In this document: positions 9,881 to 20,899 of the stretch, one piece after another | How the letters are laid out: each line of letters starts with the position of its first letter | How positions within the stretch are numbered: the stretch's first letter is position 1 | NCBI RefSeq assembly: GCF_030272615.1 | Contig: NC_081406.1 | Location: 267,850,520 to 267,914,519 of the forward strand | DNA: 64,000 nucleotides | Origin: Cryptomeria japonica | Lineage: Eukaryota; Streptophyta; Pinopsida; Cupressales; Cupressaceae | Reading direction: 5' to 3' | The notes under the pieces: model-generated | What the model was told of the DNA's origin: nothing | Seen by the model: the letters and a program-made list of their open reading frames with translations, nothing else | Databases searched by the model: none | Made by a program: the position numbers and the translations under genes

Positions 9881-10522
9881 CTATTTTCCTTTGGAGGGCT
9901 GGGCTACCAATGCTTGGTTCTGTGAACCTGAAAGTGAATCCAACTGCTTAAGCTTAGCTTGCTCACGAGTCAAACGATCACAAAAGACCTCAAAAGAAGG
10001 CATGACATGTCGAGCACCCAAAGCATCCATGGTGGAATAGAAGGTCGAAGAGAAGATCTGAAATGGACCCCGAAGCTTAGAGAGAATCAGGAAAATGCAC
10101 TCTGTATCAGTCTTAGTCTTACCACAACCTTGCAAGATAGATCTTTGCTGTTTGAACTTCATCAGAAAGTCCTCAATAGAAGGAAATGAATCAGGTACCA
10201 AGGAAGTTAACTCTGCCTCAAGCTGCAAAGCTCTGAACTCGTTGACAGTACCAAAAAGTCCCTCAAACTTGGTCCAAATGGCTCGAGGAGTGAGACAACC
10301 CTCAAGATGAAACTGAAGACTATCAGAAATGTGTAAAGCCATCAATCCCATAGCCTGATCCATATTGTTCCTGTGCTGCATAATCTCAAAAGGACGTGTC
10401 AACTGAGGCTGAACCTCATCCAAACAGGACCATAACCCTTTTGACTGGAGAAGAGTCATCATGCGACCCTTCCAAGTGTGGTAATTATGCGGTGTGAGAG
10501 ATTCAATAGGTCTGTCTGCCAT
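9881..10522 (-). CDS. gag: Copia-1 gag (capsid), ends at in-frame TAG
   Basis: ATG at 10522 opens 213 codons. The start MADRPIESLTPHNYHTWKGR and the pattern from AIWTKFEGLFG to LQLEAELTSL are those of the Copia gag (UBN2-type) capsid, which packs the genomic RNA. The frame stops at TAG 9881-9883, in a Lys/Gln-rich linker before the zinc knuckle, and then continues open in the same frame into pol. The TAG may be a CAG mutation, or could limit Gag-Pol output if read through; the sequence alone cannot decide. Confidence 0.93.
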   Translation of the reverse strand: MADRPIESLTPHNYHTWKGRMMTLLQSKGLWSCLDEVQPQLTRPFEIMQHRNNMDQAMGLMALHISDSLQFHLEGCLTPRAIWTKFEGLFGTVNEFRALQLEAELTSLVPDSFPSIEDFLMKFKQQRSILQGCGKTKTDTECIFLILSKLRGPFQIFSSTFYSTMDALGARHVMPSFEVFCDRLTREQAKLKQLDSLSGSQNQALVAQPSKGK

Positions 10523-11685
10523 CCTGTAAACTGTGCCTCAACTGCTCTGAATTTTTAATTATTATTAAGTGGTCTTTCAGAACTAGACAGAAGATGCAGA
10601 AGGGGGTTTGATTTTTTTTGTATTGGTGTTTGTAAATTCTAGTTTTCTGATGTAAATAATAGAAAGCAAGAGAAAACACCCCCCCACAATGCAAAAAACT
10701 AATCCCCAGTACAAACTGAAAGCCAGAAAATGATAGAAAGCAATAACGGGTTGAGACAAAATTTGGAGCACCTGAAGATTTTTCTGATGAAATAGACTAT
10801 AGATCTGAAAAGAGCACAGAACCACCTTTCCGACGCCTATTCACTTTCGAAAAACGGAGTCCGTATGCAAAAGATATGGCTTCTGGAGTGCAAAAAACTT
10901 GTTCTGACTTCGACTGGCAAAAAACACTACAAAACGGAAAAATCAGAAAAAAAGATCTCATCTTTTAGATCGGGCTCGGAACCAGCTTTCCAACGCCTAT
11001 TCGTTTTCGAAAAACGGAGATCGGACGCCCAAGTTATGCCCGATTTTGTAAAAATAGCTTCAAAAGGCCCTGATAGGCCCTTTCAGCCCTCAAGGGCTAA
11101 AAAAAGAAGCCCCTGGTCCGCTAGGCGACTAGGGGCTAGCACTGTTTGGTGGCGGCGGCGGCGGCGGCGCAGAGGCGGCGCAGTGGCGGCGGGTGGCGCG
11201 CGGGCGGCGCGCGGCGCGCAGGCGGCGCCTGAGTGGCGGGCGGGCGGCGGTCTGCGCTGGGCGGCGGCGCAGAGGTTACCGCCGGCTGCGGTGGCTGAGC
11301 GGTGGCCGCCGGGCTGGGCGCTGGCGGCGCTGGCCGTAACACTGGCTGCGCCTGCCAGAAAACCAAAACCGGCGATTTTTATATTTTTTTTTTGATTTTT
11401 TTTGAAAATCCACCTCGGTTTTCGTGCCCTAGGGCCGTACGGCCTTGGGGCCAAAAAAAATTTGCCTCCTGGTGCAACTGTGTCCAAATCGGATGAATTT
11501 TATATGGAAATAGGGGTTTTTGGGTGCTACGAGCTCAATGGTGAGGTCCCTTTGGGCTCAAAGTGCACCGAAAAAAAAATACCCCCTATTCCAAAATAAA
11601 AAATAGAAGACAAACACAGATCTGATGCAACCAAAACCTGGATCTCAAAATCTTTCAAAATTCTGAACAAGCTGCAGCAGATCTG
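10523..11685 (-). other. Copia-1 5' leader with GC-rich block
   Basis: Untranslated leader between PBS and gag. It contains an imperfect duplicated phrase (about 10822-10865 and 10981-11030) sharing CGCCTATTC and TTTCGAAAAACGGAG, and a strongly GC-rich block at about 11140-11345 made of GGCGGC words, unlike everything around it. The open frames over that block are Pro/Ala/Arg low-complexity and I do not accept them as genes. Confidence 0.8.
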
Positions 11686-11697
11686 GCTCTGATACCA
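11686..11697 (-). promoter_or_regulatory. Primer-binding site of Copia-1
   Basis: Minus-strand TGGTATCAGAGC directly after the 5' LTR end CCTACA. This matches the 3' end of plant initiator tRNA-Met, the usual Copia primer. Confidence 0.95.
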
Positions 11698-12015
11698 TGT
11701 AGGATTTGAGAAATACAAATCCACATAACCCAAAAGAAACCTGCATGCAAGAAACCTGTCACAGAGAAAGAGAGAGAACGAATACAAGGGTTTTGGCTCT
11801 GACAAAGAGAAAAGGTGTATTATCAGAGAAAAATGAATCAAGAATATGAATAATACAAGAGATCAATCCTTATAAAGGAGATCAACACCAAAAGGAAAAC
11901 CTAACCCTAAGGTGTGAGCATTTAATAATTAAATATTAATTATTAAATGACTAATGTATGCATAAAGAGAAATCTTAAGAGGAGAGCAAAGTTAATTAAT
12001 TACTTTACTCTAACA
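11698..12015 (-). repeat. 5' LTR of Copia-1
   Basis: 318 bp, no difference seen from 5957-6274; flanked by GATAG at 12016-12020. Confidence 0.96.
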
Positions 12016-12197
12016 GATAGTGTTTGATGGATAAAATGGCATGGAAATAGATAGAGGAGCCATTCTTTCACAAGAGTGCCTGTTTACTAGGTTTTCACCA
12101 TTTGTTTTTATTTGTACTTTATGTTTTTGCTTTTTCTGGACTTTTTTTATTTTTTGATTTTTTTGCATATTTTAGCTTTTTTCGTGCACCAGGCCAC

Positions 12198-13046
12198 TTA
12201 AGTGTAGTACCTCTTTAGATGGATGTTGTTAGTTGGTTCGTCAAGCACATCGCCTTCAGAATTTGTTAGCTGATAGGCACCTGATCCATAGACTGATATG
12301 ATAACATAGGGACCCAACCAGTTAGGTTCAAATTTCCCTTTCTTTTCTCAATCTTGTTGATTTCTGGGATTTTCTTTGAGGACTAGGTCACCAACCTTGA
12401 AGTTGCGAGGAATGACTTTGTGATTGTAGCTCTTGCACATGCGTTGTTGATATGCTTTGAGATGAGTATAAGCATGTTGGCGTCTTTCATCTAATAGTTC
12501 AAGTTCTTGCAGTCGATTAACTCGATACTCTTCATCTGGGATTAATCCTTTTAAAGAGACTCTGAGAGAGGGGATTTCTACCTCCAGGGGTAAAATAGCT
12601 TCTGATCCATATACCAATGAGTATGGTGTTGCTCCTATAGGTGTGCAGATGCTAGCTCTGTATGCCCAAAGTGCTGGATTGAGTTGGACATGTCAATCTT
12701 TGCCTGCATCATTCACTATTTTCTTGAGGACTTTCAGTATTGTCTTGTTAGATGCTTCTGCTTGACCATTGCCCTGTGGGTAATATGGTGTAGAAAACCA
12801 ATGTTGGATTTTGAATTTTTCACATAGTTCTTGGACATCTTGGTTTTTGAAAGGTCGTCCATTATCTATGATGATTGAACTTGGAATACCATATCTGCAG
12901 ATCAGATAATTGAGGATAAAAGAGGCAATTTGTTTCTCAGTCACTGTGGTCATGGGAATTGCTTCTATCCATTTGGAAAAATATTCCGTTGCTGTTATAA
13001 TGAACTTGTGTCCATTTGAAGATGAAGGATGAATTTTGCCAACCAA
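12198..13046 (-). pseudogene. pol: Gypsy-1 integrase core and C-terminal domain
   Basis: Contains the Ty3 integrase catalytic core: FIITATEYFSKWIEAIP, IIIDNGRPFKNQ (second Asp) and GNGQAEASNKT (Glu). The C-terminal part has VYGSEAILPLEVEIPSLRVS, then GDLVLKENPRNQQ and KFEPNWLGPYV, ending in RYYT and TAA at 12198-12200. Several stops interrupt it, among them a TGA after NQQD that Gypsy-2 shares at the same column. Integrase inserts the cDNA into the genome. The end of pol is supported because Gypsy-2 pol ends with a matching KFFT and stop. Confidence 0.9.
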
Positions 13047-13990
13047 GTCTAGTCCCCACTGACAAAAGGGCCAAGATGTTGTAAATGGCTATAGTTCCTG
13101 TGCTGGTGCATGTATCAGATTGCCATGGATCTGGCATTTAGGACATTTCTTGGTGAAGTGATATGAGTCTTTTTCCATTGTAGGCCAGTAGTATACCATC
13201 CATAGAAGCTTTTTAGCAAGAGTAGTACCACTTGAATGTGTGCCACAAATACCTTCATGAAGCTCGTGTAAAGCAGAATCGGAATCATTACGATCAAGGC
13301 AACGAAGAAGAGTACCATCGAGACCTTGACGATACAAAGTATCAGTGGTAAGGGTGTAACGGGCAGCTTGTCGGATAAAGTTACATTTTTGGTTATGGGA
13401 TTGGTCAATAGGTAAGATATTATGCTTGAGGTAGTCATATATTGGTCCATATAATGGAGAATCTGAACCAGTCAAGGCATAGACAACCTGGGATTCAGAG
13501 TGGTCATAGGCGGGGGAGAACAGTTGCTCTACCAGGAACTCGTAACGACTCTGTTGCTCTGGAATTTGTAGGAGTGAAGCGATAGTAGCCATTGCATCGG
13601 CTGCTTTGTTGTTCAACCTTGGTATTTGCTCGAAGGTGATGTGCACAAAATACTGTTTGAAGTCATCCACCATTCGTTTGTAGGGTAGTAGCTTGTCATC
13701 CTTTGTTTGATAGTTGTTGTTGATTTGATGGACGACTAGTTGTGAGTCTCCATAGAATTTAACTCTATGATTTTCCATTCTATGGCCATTTTGATGCCTA
13801 TGACCAGTGCCTCATATTCAGCCACATTATTTGTGCATGGAAACATAAGCCTATATGATCTTGGTATAGTGTGTCCTTCAGGAGTGATGAACAGAATGCC
13901 AGCATCGGAACCGTGTTGTGTATAGGATTCGTCAAAGTATAAGGTCCATTATTTAGTAGAAAGAGCAAGAACGTCCCTGTCCAGAAATTT
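13047..13990 (-). pseudogene. pol: Gypsy-1 second RNase H (archaeal-type) and integrase zinc module
   Basis: Begins WTLYFDES, then NNVAEYEALVIGIKMA, YGDSQLVVHQIN and NKAADAMATIA: the four acidic sites of an archaeal-type RNase H, a second copy after the RT-linked one and diagnostic for Tat elements. FDES replaces the usual FDGS. A frameshift lies near 13765-13790, because the domain is split between two frames. Next is the HHCC integrase zinc module, HEGICGTHSSGTTLAKKLL to CPKCQIHGN. Together with the preceding RT, this makes a dual-RNase-H enzyme. Confidence 0.88.
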
Positions 13991-15241
13991 GATCTCCATG
14001 GTGTGTTTGCCGGGGAGTGGTGCTTCAGCCAACTGATCTGCAATTGCTTGTCCCTTGATGGCTCATCTTTCTGTGTATTGGATGTCAAACTCACTGAGAA
14101 TCATGACCCATTTAGCCAATCGGCCTGTAAGAGCGGCCTTGCTGAATAGATATTTGAGAGGATCAATTTTTGCGACTAGCTTGATGGTATGTGCTAGCAT
14201 ATAATGTCAGAACTTCTGAGATGTGAAGACCACTATTAGGCAAGCCTTTTCAATGAATGTATAGTTGAGTTCATAACCATTCAATGTCCTATTGATATAA
14301 TATATGGCGCGTTCCTTCCCTTGTTGATCTTCTTGTGCCAATAGTGCCCCCAGTGATATATCTGTTGTTGAGATATATAAGATAAGAGGCTTTCCTGCGA
14401 CTGGTGGTACTAGAACTGGTGGATTCATCAAGTACTGTTTGATTTGGTAAAAAGATTCTGCACATTTGGCCTCCCATTTGAGTGGTACATTTTTGTGTAG
14501 TAAATGGTTAAATGGTAGACTTTTATCTGCTAGTTGAGCGATGAATTGCCTGATTGATTGAAGTCATCCTTGTAGAGATCTGAGTTGACTAATATTCTTT
14601 GGTGGTGGCATGTCCATAATGGCTTGTACCTTTGCTAGATCTACTTCAATACCTTTAGCTGAGACAATGTAGCCTAGTAACTTCCCTGATGTAACCCCAA
14701 AGACACACTTCTTAGGGTTGAGCCTGACTTGGAATTTCTCCAATCGATCAAAAATCTTTGTTAGGATGCCAAGATGTTCAGCTCTAGTGAAGGATTTAGC
14801 TAATAAATCATCCACATAGTCTTCCATAAATGTGTGCATCATGTCATGGAATATTATGGTCATTGCTCTTTGATAAGTGGCCCCTGCATTTTTTAAGCCA
14901 AAAGGCATAACATTCCAACAGTACGTTCCCCAAGGACAGGTGAACATGGTTTTATCTTGATCTTCTGGGGCTATTTTGATTTGATTATAGCCTGAGAAAC
15001 CGTCCATTAGTGAGACCATTGCATGGCCTGCTGTGACATCTACAATGATGTCGATACTGGGTAGAGGAAAGTCATCCTTTGGACAAGCTTTGTTGACGTC
15101 TCTGAATTCAGTGCAGATTTTGATACTACCATCTGGTTTTGATATGGGAACAATGTTGGAAATCCATTCTGCATAGTCAATGGGTCGGATGAATCCGACG
15201 TCTAATAGTTTCTTTAGTTTAGTTTTGACCATGAGTGCCAC
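13991..15241 (-). pseudogene. pol: Gypsy-1 reverse transcriptase and first RNase H
   Basis: Ty3-type RT with WISNIVPISKPDGSIK, SLMDGFSGYNQI, NVMPFGLKNAGATYQRAM and the active site YVDD (MEDYVDDLL). The connection and first RNase H follow (LYISTTDISLGALLAQED, YYINRTLNGYELNYT, EKACLIVVF). It is in frame with the upstream gag-protease. A TAG just before VALMV at the start of RT is shared with Gypsy-2 at the same site, and a TGA after RSLQG probably replaces an Arg codon. Confidence 0.92.
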
Positions 15242-15367
15242 CTATGGATTCATCTTTCGTAGCTTTTGCTTGACTGGTTTAGCTCCTGTAGAAATGGACA
15301 AGTGATGCATGATTAAGTGTGGATCTACTCCGGGCATATCAGCATATGACCAAGCAAAGTTGATTTG

Positions 15368-17449
15368 CTATCCTTTAAAGAAGATGATGAATATCGATCT
15401 TTTTTCTTCTGTTAGAGATTCTGCAAGGTGTATGTTTCTGGCTACTTCTATGGTACCAATGTTGATTGATTGAGTGGGCTCAATCAAAATGGGTGATCGC
15501 TCATGAAAGTGTTCAGGAAGAGTGTCAAGTCTCCCATCGTTAGGTGCCTTAAAAAGGTTTTCACCCTCAAATGCATCCTTTATTTTTACTTTTTTGTGAT
15601 CTAGAGTTGCCATTGACTGGTTTTCAGCATCAGATCCTTTATTTAGTCCATTTTTGCGACTGAGAGACTTGGCACTCCCTGATTGACAAACATCGTTATT
15701 TTGTTCACTGGTAAAGCCTGTTTCCGGATTTATGGTACATAGGTAATGGATAATAGATTCATCATCTAAGAAAATTGGTACATCACGGATTTCAGGTTCA
15801 TCCCAGTCGATGAGGTCAGGAAAGACAAGCGGTAAGGAATCATTGGGTGGATCAAGTTCGGCTACTGTGAGTGTTAGGACAGAGTTTGCATCATGATTAG
15901 CCTTGGTTTTAAAGAAGTCCAGGATTTTGTCAAGGTCCTCGATGGTATTATCTTCCACATAGACTTGTTCATAATGTTTCTGTTCGCTTTCCTTGGCATC
16001 ATAGATATTTTGTGGTCCAAATTCAAGAGGTCTATCTTCTGCGTTATGTTCTTCTTGAGAAAGGGATATAGAATCAGTATCATCAGGGATATCTGTAGTA
16101 GCATTGGAGTAGGTACCCCATTCATATTCATTGGAATCTGTCTCATAGGCATCATCCCAGATTCTATCTGTGTTGTAAATAGGTATGTTGTATGGTGAAA
16201 ACAAAACTTTGATAATGGATACCATTTTAATGGTTTTTGTTGATTCTGTATCAGATCCGTCTTCTACTTGTTGGATTTGTTCATAAACTATACTTCCTCG
16301 GGGAGGAATAATGGTATCTAGAGATGACATGATTTGTTTTTGAGACATTGATGTTTGAATATGAGCTACTGCTACAAATAGGGCCGTCCTATGACTTAGA
16401 AGCTTTCCCTGATGTAACCTCTGATCTTGACGTTCCCGTGCCTTGCAGATTGTTTCTGCTGATGCAAAGAGTGCTTCCTGCCAGGATTCTTCTTTGTACT
16501 TCTTCTTCACCTTCCATTGAGCTTTTGTAGTTGTGTGTGGCGGCCTTTTCAATAGGAATGTGAGTTTAGAACCCAATCCTGCTTTGTTTCTACTAGGTTG
16601 TGAAGGAAGATCTATAGGTTCAGTGACTCCTTCTTTGCGTTTCCCAATAGGTCCTTTACCGCCATATCCCATTTGCTTCATGATTAAGTAGCCTTTTCCA
16701 TACAGGTGTGTTGGCAGAACAATGTCCAGAGTGGCTGCTCTATGATCTTCTTCCTCACCTTTGTATAACCAGCTAAGAACATCCTTGTCTTCTGTTTCAT
16801 GTGCTAGAGTACCCAATTGGATGAAGGTACCATCAAATTTAGTGATGGGCTGAGTGGCCAGATGTGTTGATGTAGTAGGCAAACCATGTGATCTAGGTGA
16901 TGTTGGTAATTTGGCCAAACATAATGGTTCCAAAGAGTATTCTCCCATGCCTTGGTCTTTGATTTGCATTTTCTGTTTGAAGTCTCCCCATAAGGAGTTT
17001 GATTTTGCTGTTGGTGGATCTAATGTTGAAGATCACTGCTTTTCTCTATTATGAGGAACCAAACTATCTTGGGCTGCCCCCATTGCGTTGCAATGTTGAA
17101 ATGGATTGTGATCAGCTGATATGGAGATTTATTGTCCATCATAAGGAAAGTTTACACACTGGTGATACGTAGAAGGTACTGCTTGCATTTCATGTATCCA
17201 GGGTCGTCCTAATAAGATATTGTAGGTGAGATCAATATCTAAGACCTGACATATAGTATCCTTTTGTATTGGTCCTACCTAAATAGGTAATATCACTATG
17301 CCTTTAGAGGACCTTTCCTCATCATCATATGCTTTTATGGTAATCTTCTTGCAGGGATCAATAGATTCTTCTGAGAAGCCTAATGCACGGATAAGTTTCA
17401 AAGTACATATATTAAGTCCGACTCCTCCATCTATTAAGACTCTTTTTAC
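15368..17449 (-). pseudogene. pol: Gypsy-1 protease, G-patch and acidic linker before RT
   Basis: The first part (about 17060-17449) carries the aspartic protease site LIDGGVGLNIC and the flap-region phrase [12 protein letters not shown], which cuts the polyprotein; several stops occur here. The open 533-codon stretch 15368-16969 then has a G-patch-like motif at about 16562-16693 (MGYGGKGPIGK followed by GLG), known from some retroviral and plant Ty3 proteases as a nucleic-acid-binding module. About 400 residues of acidic, low-conservation linker follow, with SPILIEPTQSINIG near the RT side. Gypsy-2 has the same linker type with SSILIELTQPVNIG. The role of the linker is unknown. Confidence 0.8.
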
Positions 17450-19666
17450 TCAGTGCTTGCAAACAATGACTTCAATATGGAGAGGAGTATTATGCGGATG
17501 ACTCAAGGAAGTATTGTCATACTCTGAGAAGGTGAGGTTATGAGGTCCTGTCATATGGGCGACCATGGCTTGAAATCTATTTGTATCCAGATTTTGAGGT
17601 ACATTTGTTTCCAATAGCGCTTGCTCCAATATGTCTTTGTGCTTTGGTGATAGTTTCAATAATTCCAGGATAGATATCTGAGCTGGAGTCTTGCATAGTT
17701 GGCTAACCAAGTCATATTGGATTTTTGGTGTGATAGTTGTAGGTGCAGTATGTCCCTTCAAGACATATTTCTGAGTTCGGGTTGTTACATTGACAGATTC
17801 ATGATCATGCCGATCTCGAATGGTGATGACATTGACTTGATGATCTTCAGCTGATATGTGGTTGATTGTGTTGTTGTAGATGTGATTAATATGAGCTCCA
17901 CGTGTATCATCTGAAGTTGATGCTCCATCTTTGTTGTAATTTGGGAGAGGATTTTTGAAGGCTCCATGATCACCATTTGTTTTAAGACCATCCACCGTTA
18001 AGTCACCTCGATCAATCATGTCCTGTACTATATGTTTCAATCTCATGCACTCATTTGTTCTATGACCCTTGTTGCGATGGAAATCACAATAGTGTGAATC
18101 ATTCCACCAAGGTGGCTTGATTGGGGGTTCATAGTTGCTGATTGGAGGCAAAGAAAGAATCTTGTTTGCCAAAAGTTCTTTGAATGTGGATTCTAATGAT
18201 TGTCCCAGTGGTGTGAAGATACGCTTTTGGAAATTGTTCGTGTTGTTGCGTGAATTGTTGTTAGGTCCTGGATTCATGTTTTTGCTTTGAGTATCATTGG
18301 TGTTATTTGTGTTGAGTTGTCCTTGATCAGTGTTTGGTGCATATGTGTTAGCACTAGGAGTAGCATTTTTAGGATTTTTCGTATTTTGAGGATTTCTGGA
18401 TAATGCAAGCACTGGTTGCTTATATTTGGGATCATATGATTCATTGTTGCCTTCGTTTTTGTTTCGAGTCCAAAATCGAGATTTGTCAAGATTGGTGTTG
18501 TTCTGGTTATTGTAGTTTGATGAGTTTGTTCCTTCCTTGTAGAATTTGAGTGTTCCCTTTTTGACACATGCTTCTTCTACTTGAATGCCATTTTCAATCA
18601 ATTTAGCGAAAGATGGTATGCATTGAAGTTTTAGTCTGTAACTCATTTCGCCATTCAAGTTATCAATGAAGATTTCCATTTTCTCCTTTTCGGGAATATC
18701 TCGAGGATATCGTGATACCATGCGTCGCCAGCGTTGAAGGAACACCATGAACATTTCGTTGTTCTTTTGTTTGGTGTTGCAAACATCTAACATGGTTATG
18801 GCATGTTGAATGTTGTAGGAATAGTGGGTTATGAATTTGTTAACCAATTCATCAAATGATCTAACAGGTGGCGAAATTTTGGATAACCATTCCATGGTTT
18901 GTCCTCCCAAGCTTCTAGGGAATAACCTCATCAAATAGGTGTCATCATGAGCAAATTCAAGGCTCAGTGTGCAAAATTCTTGAACATGATCTCGGGGATC
19001 ACTTTTCCCATCATATTTATCAAATTTGGGAACATCTGAATTTGGAGGAAAAGGCACCATGTTCAATCTTCTGTCAAATGGGTAAGGACAGATTTCGTTT
19101 AAAGAGTACCACATTGTTGTCCCTTGTTGCATATCTTGTATTTGTCTTTGCAACATTTGCATTTGTTGAGTAAGAGAAACTAAAGGCGCATTATCTTGCC
19201 AAGGGAAGAGTTCTTGCCTTGTATTGGTTCTCAGCTAAAAAGGTGTGGTAAATGGTATATTTTGCTCTGGTGTTTCTAGCTCAGGTATACGCATTTTTGG
19301 TATGCGTTGTTCTGGAATGTGTTGCTCGGGAATATGTTGCTCAGGTATGTGAGTTTCTTCTTCTCTTTGTTGTTCTTGATATGCATATTGTCGAGATCCA
19401 GTTTGAAAAATGTTTAGGTCTAAATCTTCGGGAAGTTTAACGCCTTTTCTTGTAAGCATCAACAGATATTTTTCTTTGTCATTTTCCATGAGCTTTTCTA
19501 CAAGTTTTTGTAATGAAGGGTTTTCTTGACATTCTCGAAGAAGTGCTTCAGTAATTTCAGGTTCTTCTACGGGTGGAACTTCAAAAGGATTTGATAATCT
19601 TTGATTCATACTGGACTCAGCGCGTGCCTCGCTTTGTTTGTCTCGTTGAGAGCGAGTAACAGGCAT
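17450..19666 (-). pseudogene. gag: Gypsy-1 gag
   Basis: I place the start at ATG 19666 (MPVTRSQRDKQ), typical for plant Ty3 gag, rather than at the upstream TTG. The N-terminal part holds a run of HIPEQ pentapeptides (about 19270-19345) and ends at a stop near 19235; the same frame reopens. The capsid domain shows DVPKFDKYDGKSDPRDHVQE, GGQTMEWLSKI and FMVFLQRWRRMVSRYP. An Asn-rich linker leads to the Tat-type zinc knuckle YCDFHRNKGHRTNEC followed by MRLKHIVQDMI (about 18010-18095). It would form the particle and bind RNA. A TGA where Arg is expected separates it from protease in the same frame. Confidence 0.92.
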
Positions 19667-20546
19667 TTTAGTAGAAACTTTCAGTGATGAAAGAGACAAA
19701 AGCCTCGTTGATATGTTGCTCGGGCGTTGGTGGTTCTGGCTGAGATGTGTTATATGTGATGCACTCGTCAGGCAAGAATGCTAGATTGATCTTTCCTCCG
19801 CGGTTTATGGTTTGATTAAAAGAAGACTTTTAACAGTATACTCTTATTTTCAAAGGTTCTTTGTCAAATTCGCTAGATTTGTTTTGGATATAACGTTTGA
19901 CGTGATGAAAGAATACCCGATGAGATTTGAAGAGTTGACGATTGATGTATAAAAACTTATTTCTCTTGATGAATTTGGACAAACTAGGTTGTTATTTCTT
20001 CAACGTGATGTTACGATAGAGGTTCTTTCTTCTTAGAATAAGGGGATTAGTCATGCATGAGTGATCAATGGTTTCCTTTGATTGGTTTGGATTTAGTTGA
20101 TTCTTGTTTTTGAAAATTTCAAATCTTACTCTATCAAAGTGAAGGCTTTTAGATGCCCCTTCACGATAAAGCGTGTCAAATGAGATGGATAAAAGTCTCC
20201 CGATTTGGAAACTTGATTTGACGATTCAAAAATTTTAAACAAGGAGTGTTTGTGAGATAAAAATCAGTAAGATGGTAAAGGATTCTGTTTGACATTGATG
20301 ATGAGATTTCCGGATTATGATAGGAGAGACATCCTCGATTGCGTGATTCATTTAATATTCTAACAACGTTGATTTTGACACAAATTTTGCTTGAGAAATA
20401 GTTTTAATGGTTTGTTTGCCACTCTAGTTTGATGAAAAATGATGTTGATGAAAAATGCTTCTAAAAATGTGTTTGAAAATTCAAAATTGTTCTCGGTTTT
20501 GCTCTCTGTTTTTCTGTTTTTGATCACACACTAGAACAGAGTCTAC

Positions 20547-20899
20547 ATGCGCTACTGAAATTTCTTGATGCGCTAAAATAATAACCACACGCGCTAGGCT
20601 GCCCCCAAACATGTGCTAAAGTTTTTAGACTGTTAAAATTGTTTTCCTGGCGTTGTAAAAGCTATGCACTATCCTGGGTCTTGGATGTGCTAACTGTTGG
20701 ACTTTATGCGCTAATGTTTAGTCTCTACGCACTAAGCTGTTGCTTCCATGCGCTAGACTGTTTCTTTGATGCGCTAAAGGATTTTGCACTGTTTTTGCCT
20801 TAAGATGGAATGCTATTGTTTTGAACCAACGCGCTAACTGACGGTTTGGATGCACTAACAGAATTACTCCATGTGCTAAGAAGTTTCTCTTATGCGTTA
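20547..20899 (-). repeat. 21-bp-periodic octamer array A in Gypsy-1 leader
   Basis: Octamer TAGCGCAT in gag-pol sense (ATGCGCTA on plus) recurs at plus-strand starts 20547, 20568, 20589, 20611, 20664, 20685, 20706, 20727, 20748, 20769, 20829, 20850, 20871, 20892: thirteen gaps, nine of exactly 21 and one of 22, the others being unfilled steps. The 13-bp spacers show no likeness to one another, so this is not a simple tandem duplication. Read with GCGCAT as codons it gives LAH plus four variable residues, with few stops. Confidence 0.92.

Larger units (their letters stand above)
5957..12015 (-). mobile_element. Copia-1: young, nearly intact Ty1/Copia retrotransposon
   Basis: Complete 6059-bp element on the minus strand with 318-bp LTRs (5957-6274 and 11698-12015) that I read as identical, ends TG...CA, a perfect GATAG target duplication, an initiator-Met type PBS (11686-11697) and a G-rich PPT (6275-6285). 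One reading frame of 1337 codons (10522 down to 6512) covers gag, zinc knuckle, protease, integrase, RT and RNase H in Copia order, broken by only two TAG codons. It sits in the Gypsy-1 spacer about 180 bp beyond the pol stop. Identical LTRs mean it inserted recently compared with every other element here. Confidence 0.97.

Noticed and set aside
11083-11496. Pro/Ala/Arg-rich ORFs on both strands over the GC-rich block
   Set aside because: Stop-poor only because of GGC/GCC composition; several frames are open at once and none has a domain.
11680-11700. tRNA gene fragments at TGGTATCAGAGC sites
   Set aside because: They lie directly beside LTR ends and are primer-binding sites; no tRNA fold surrounds them.
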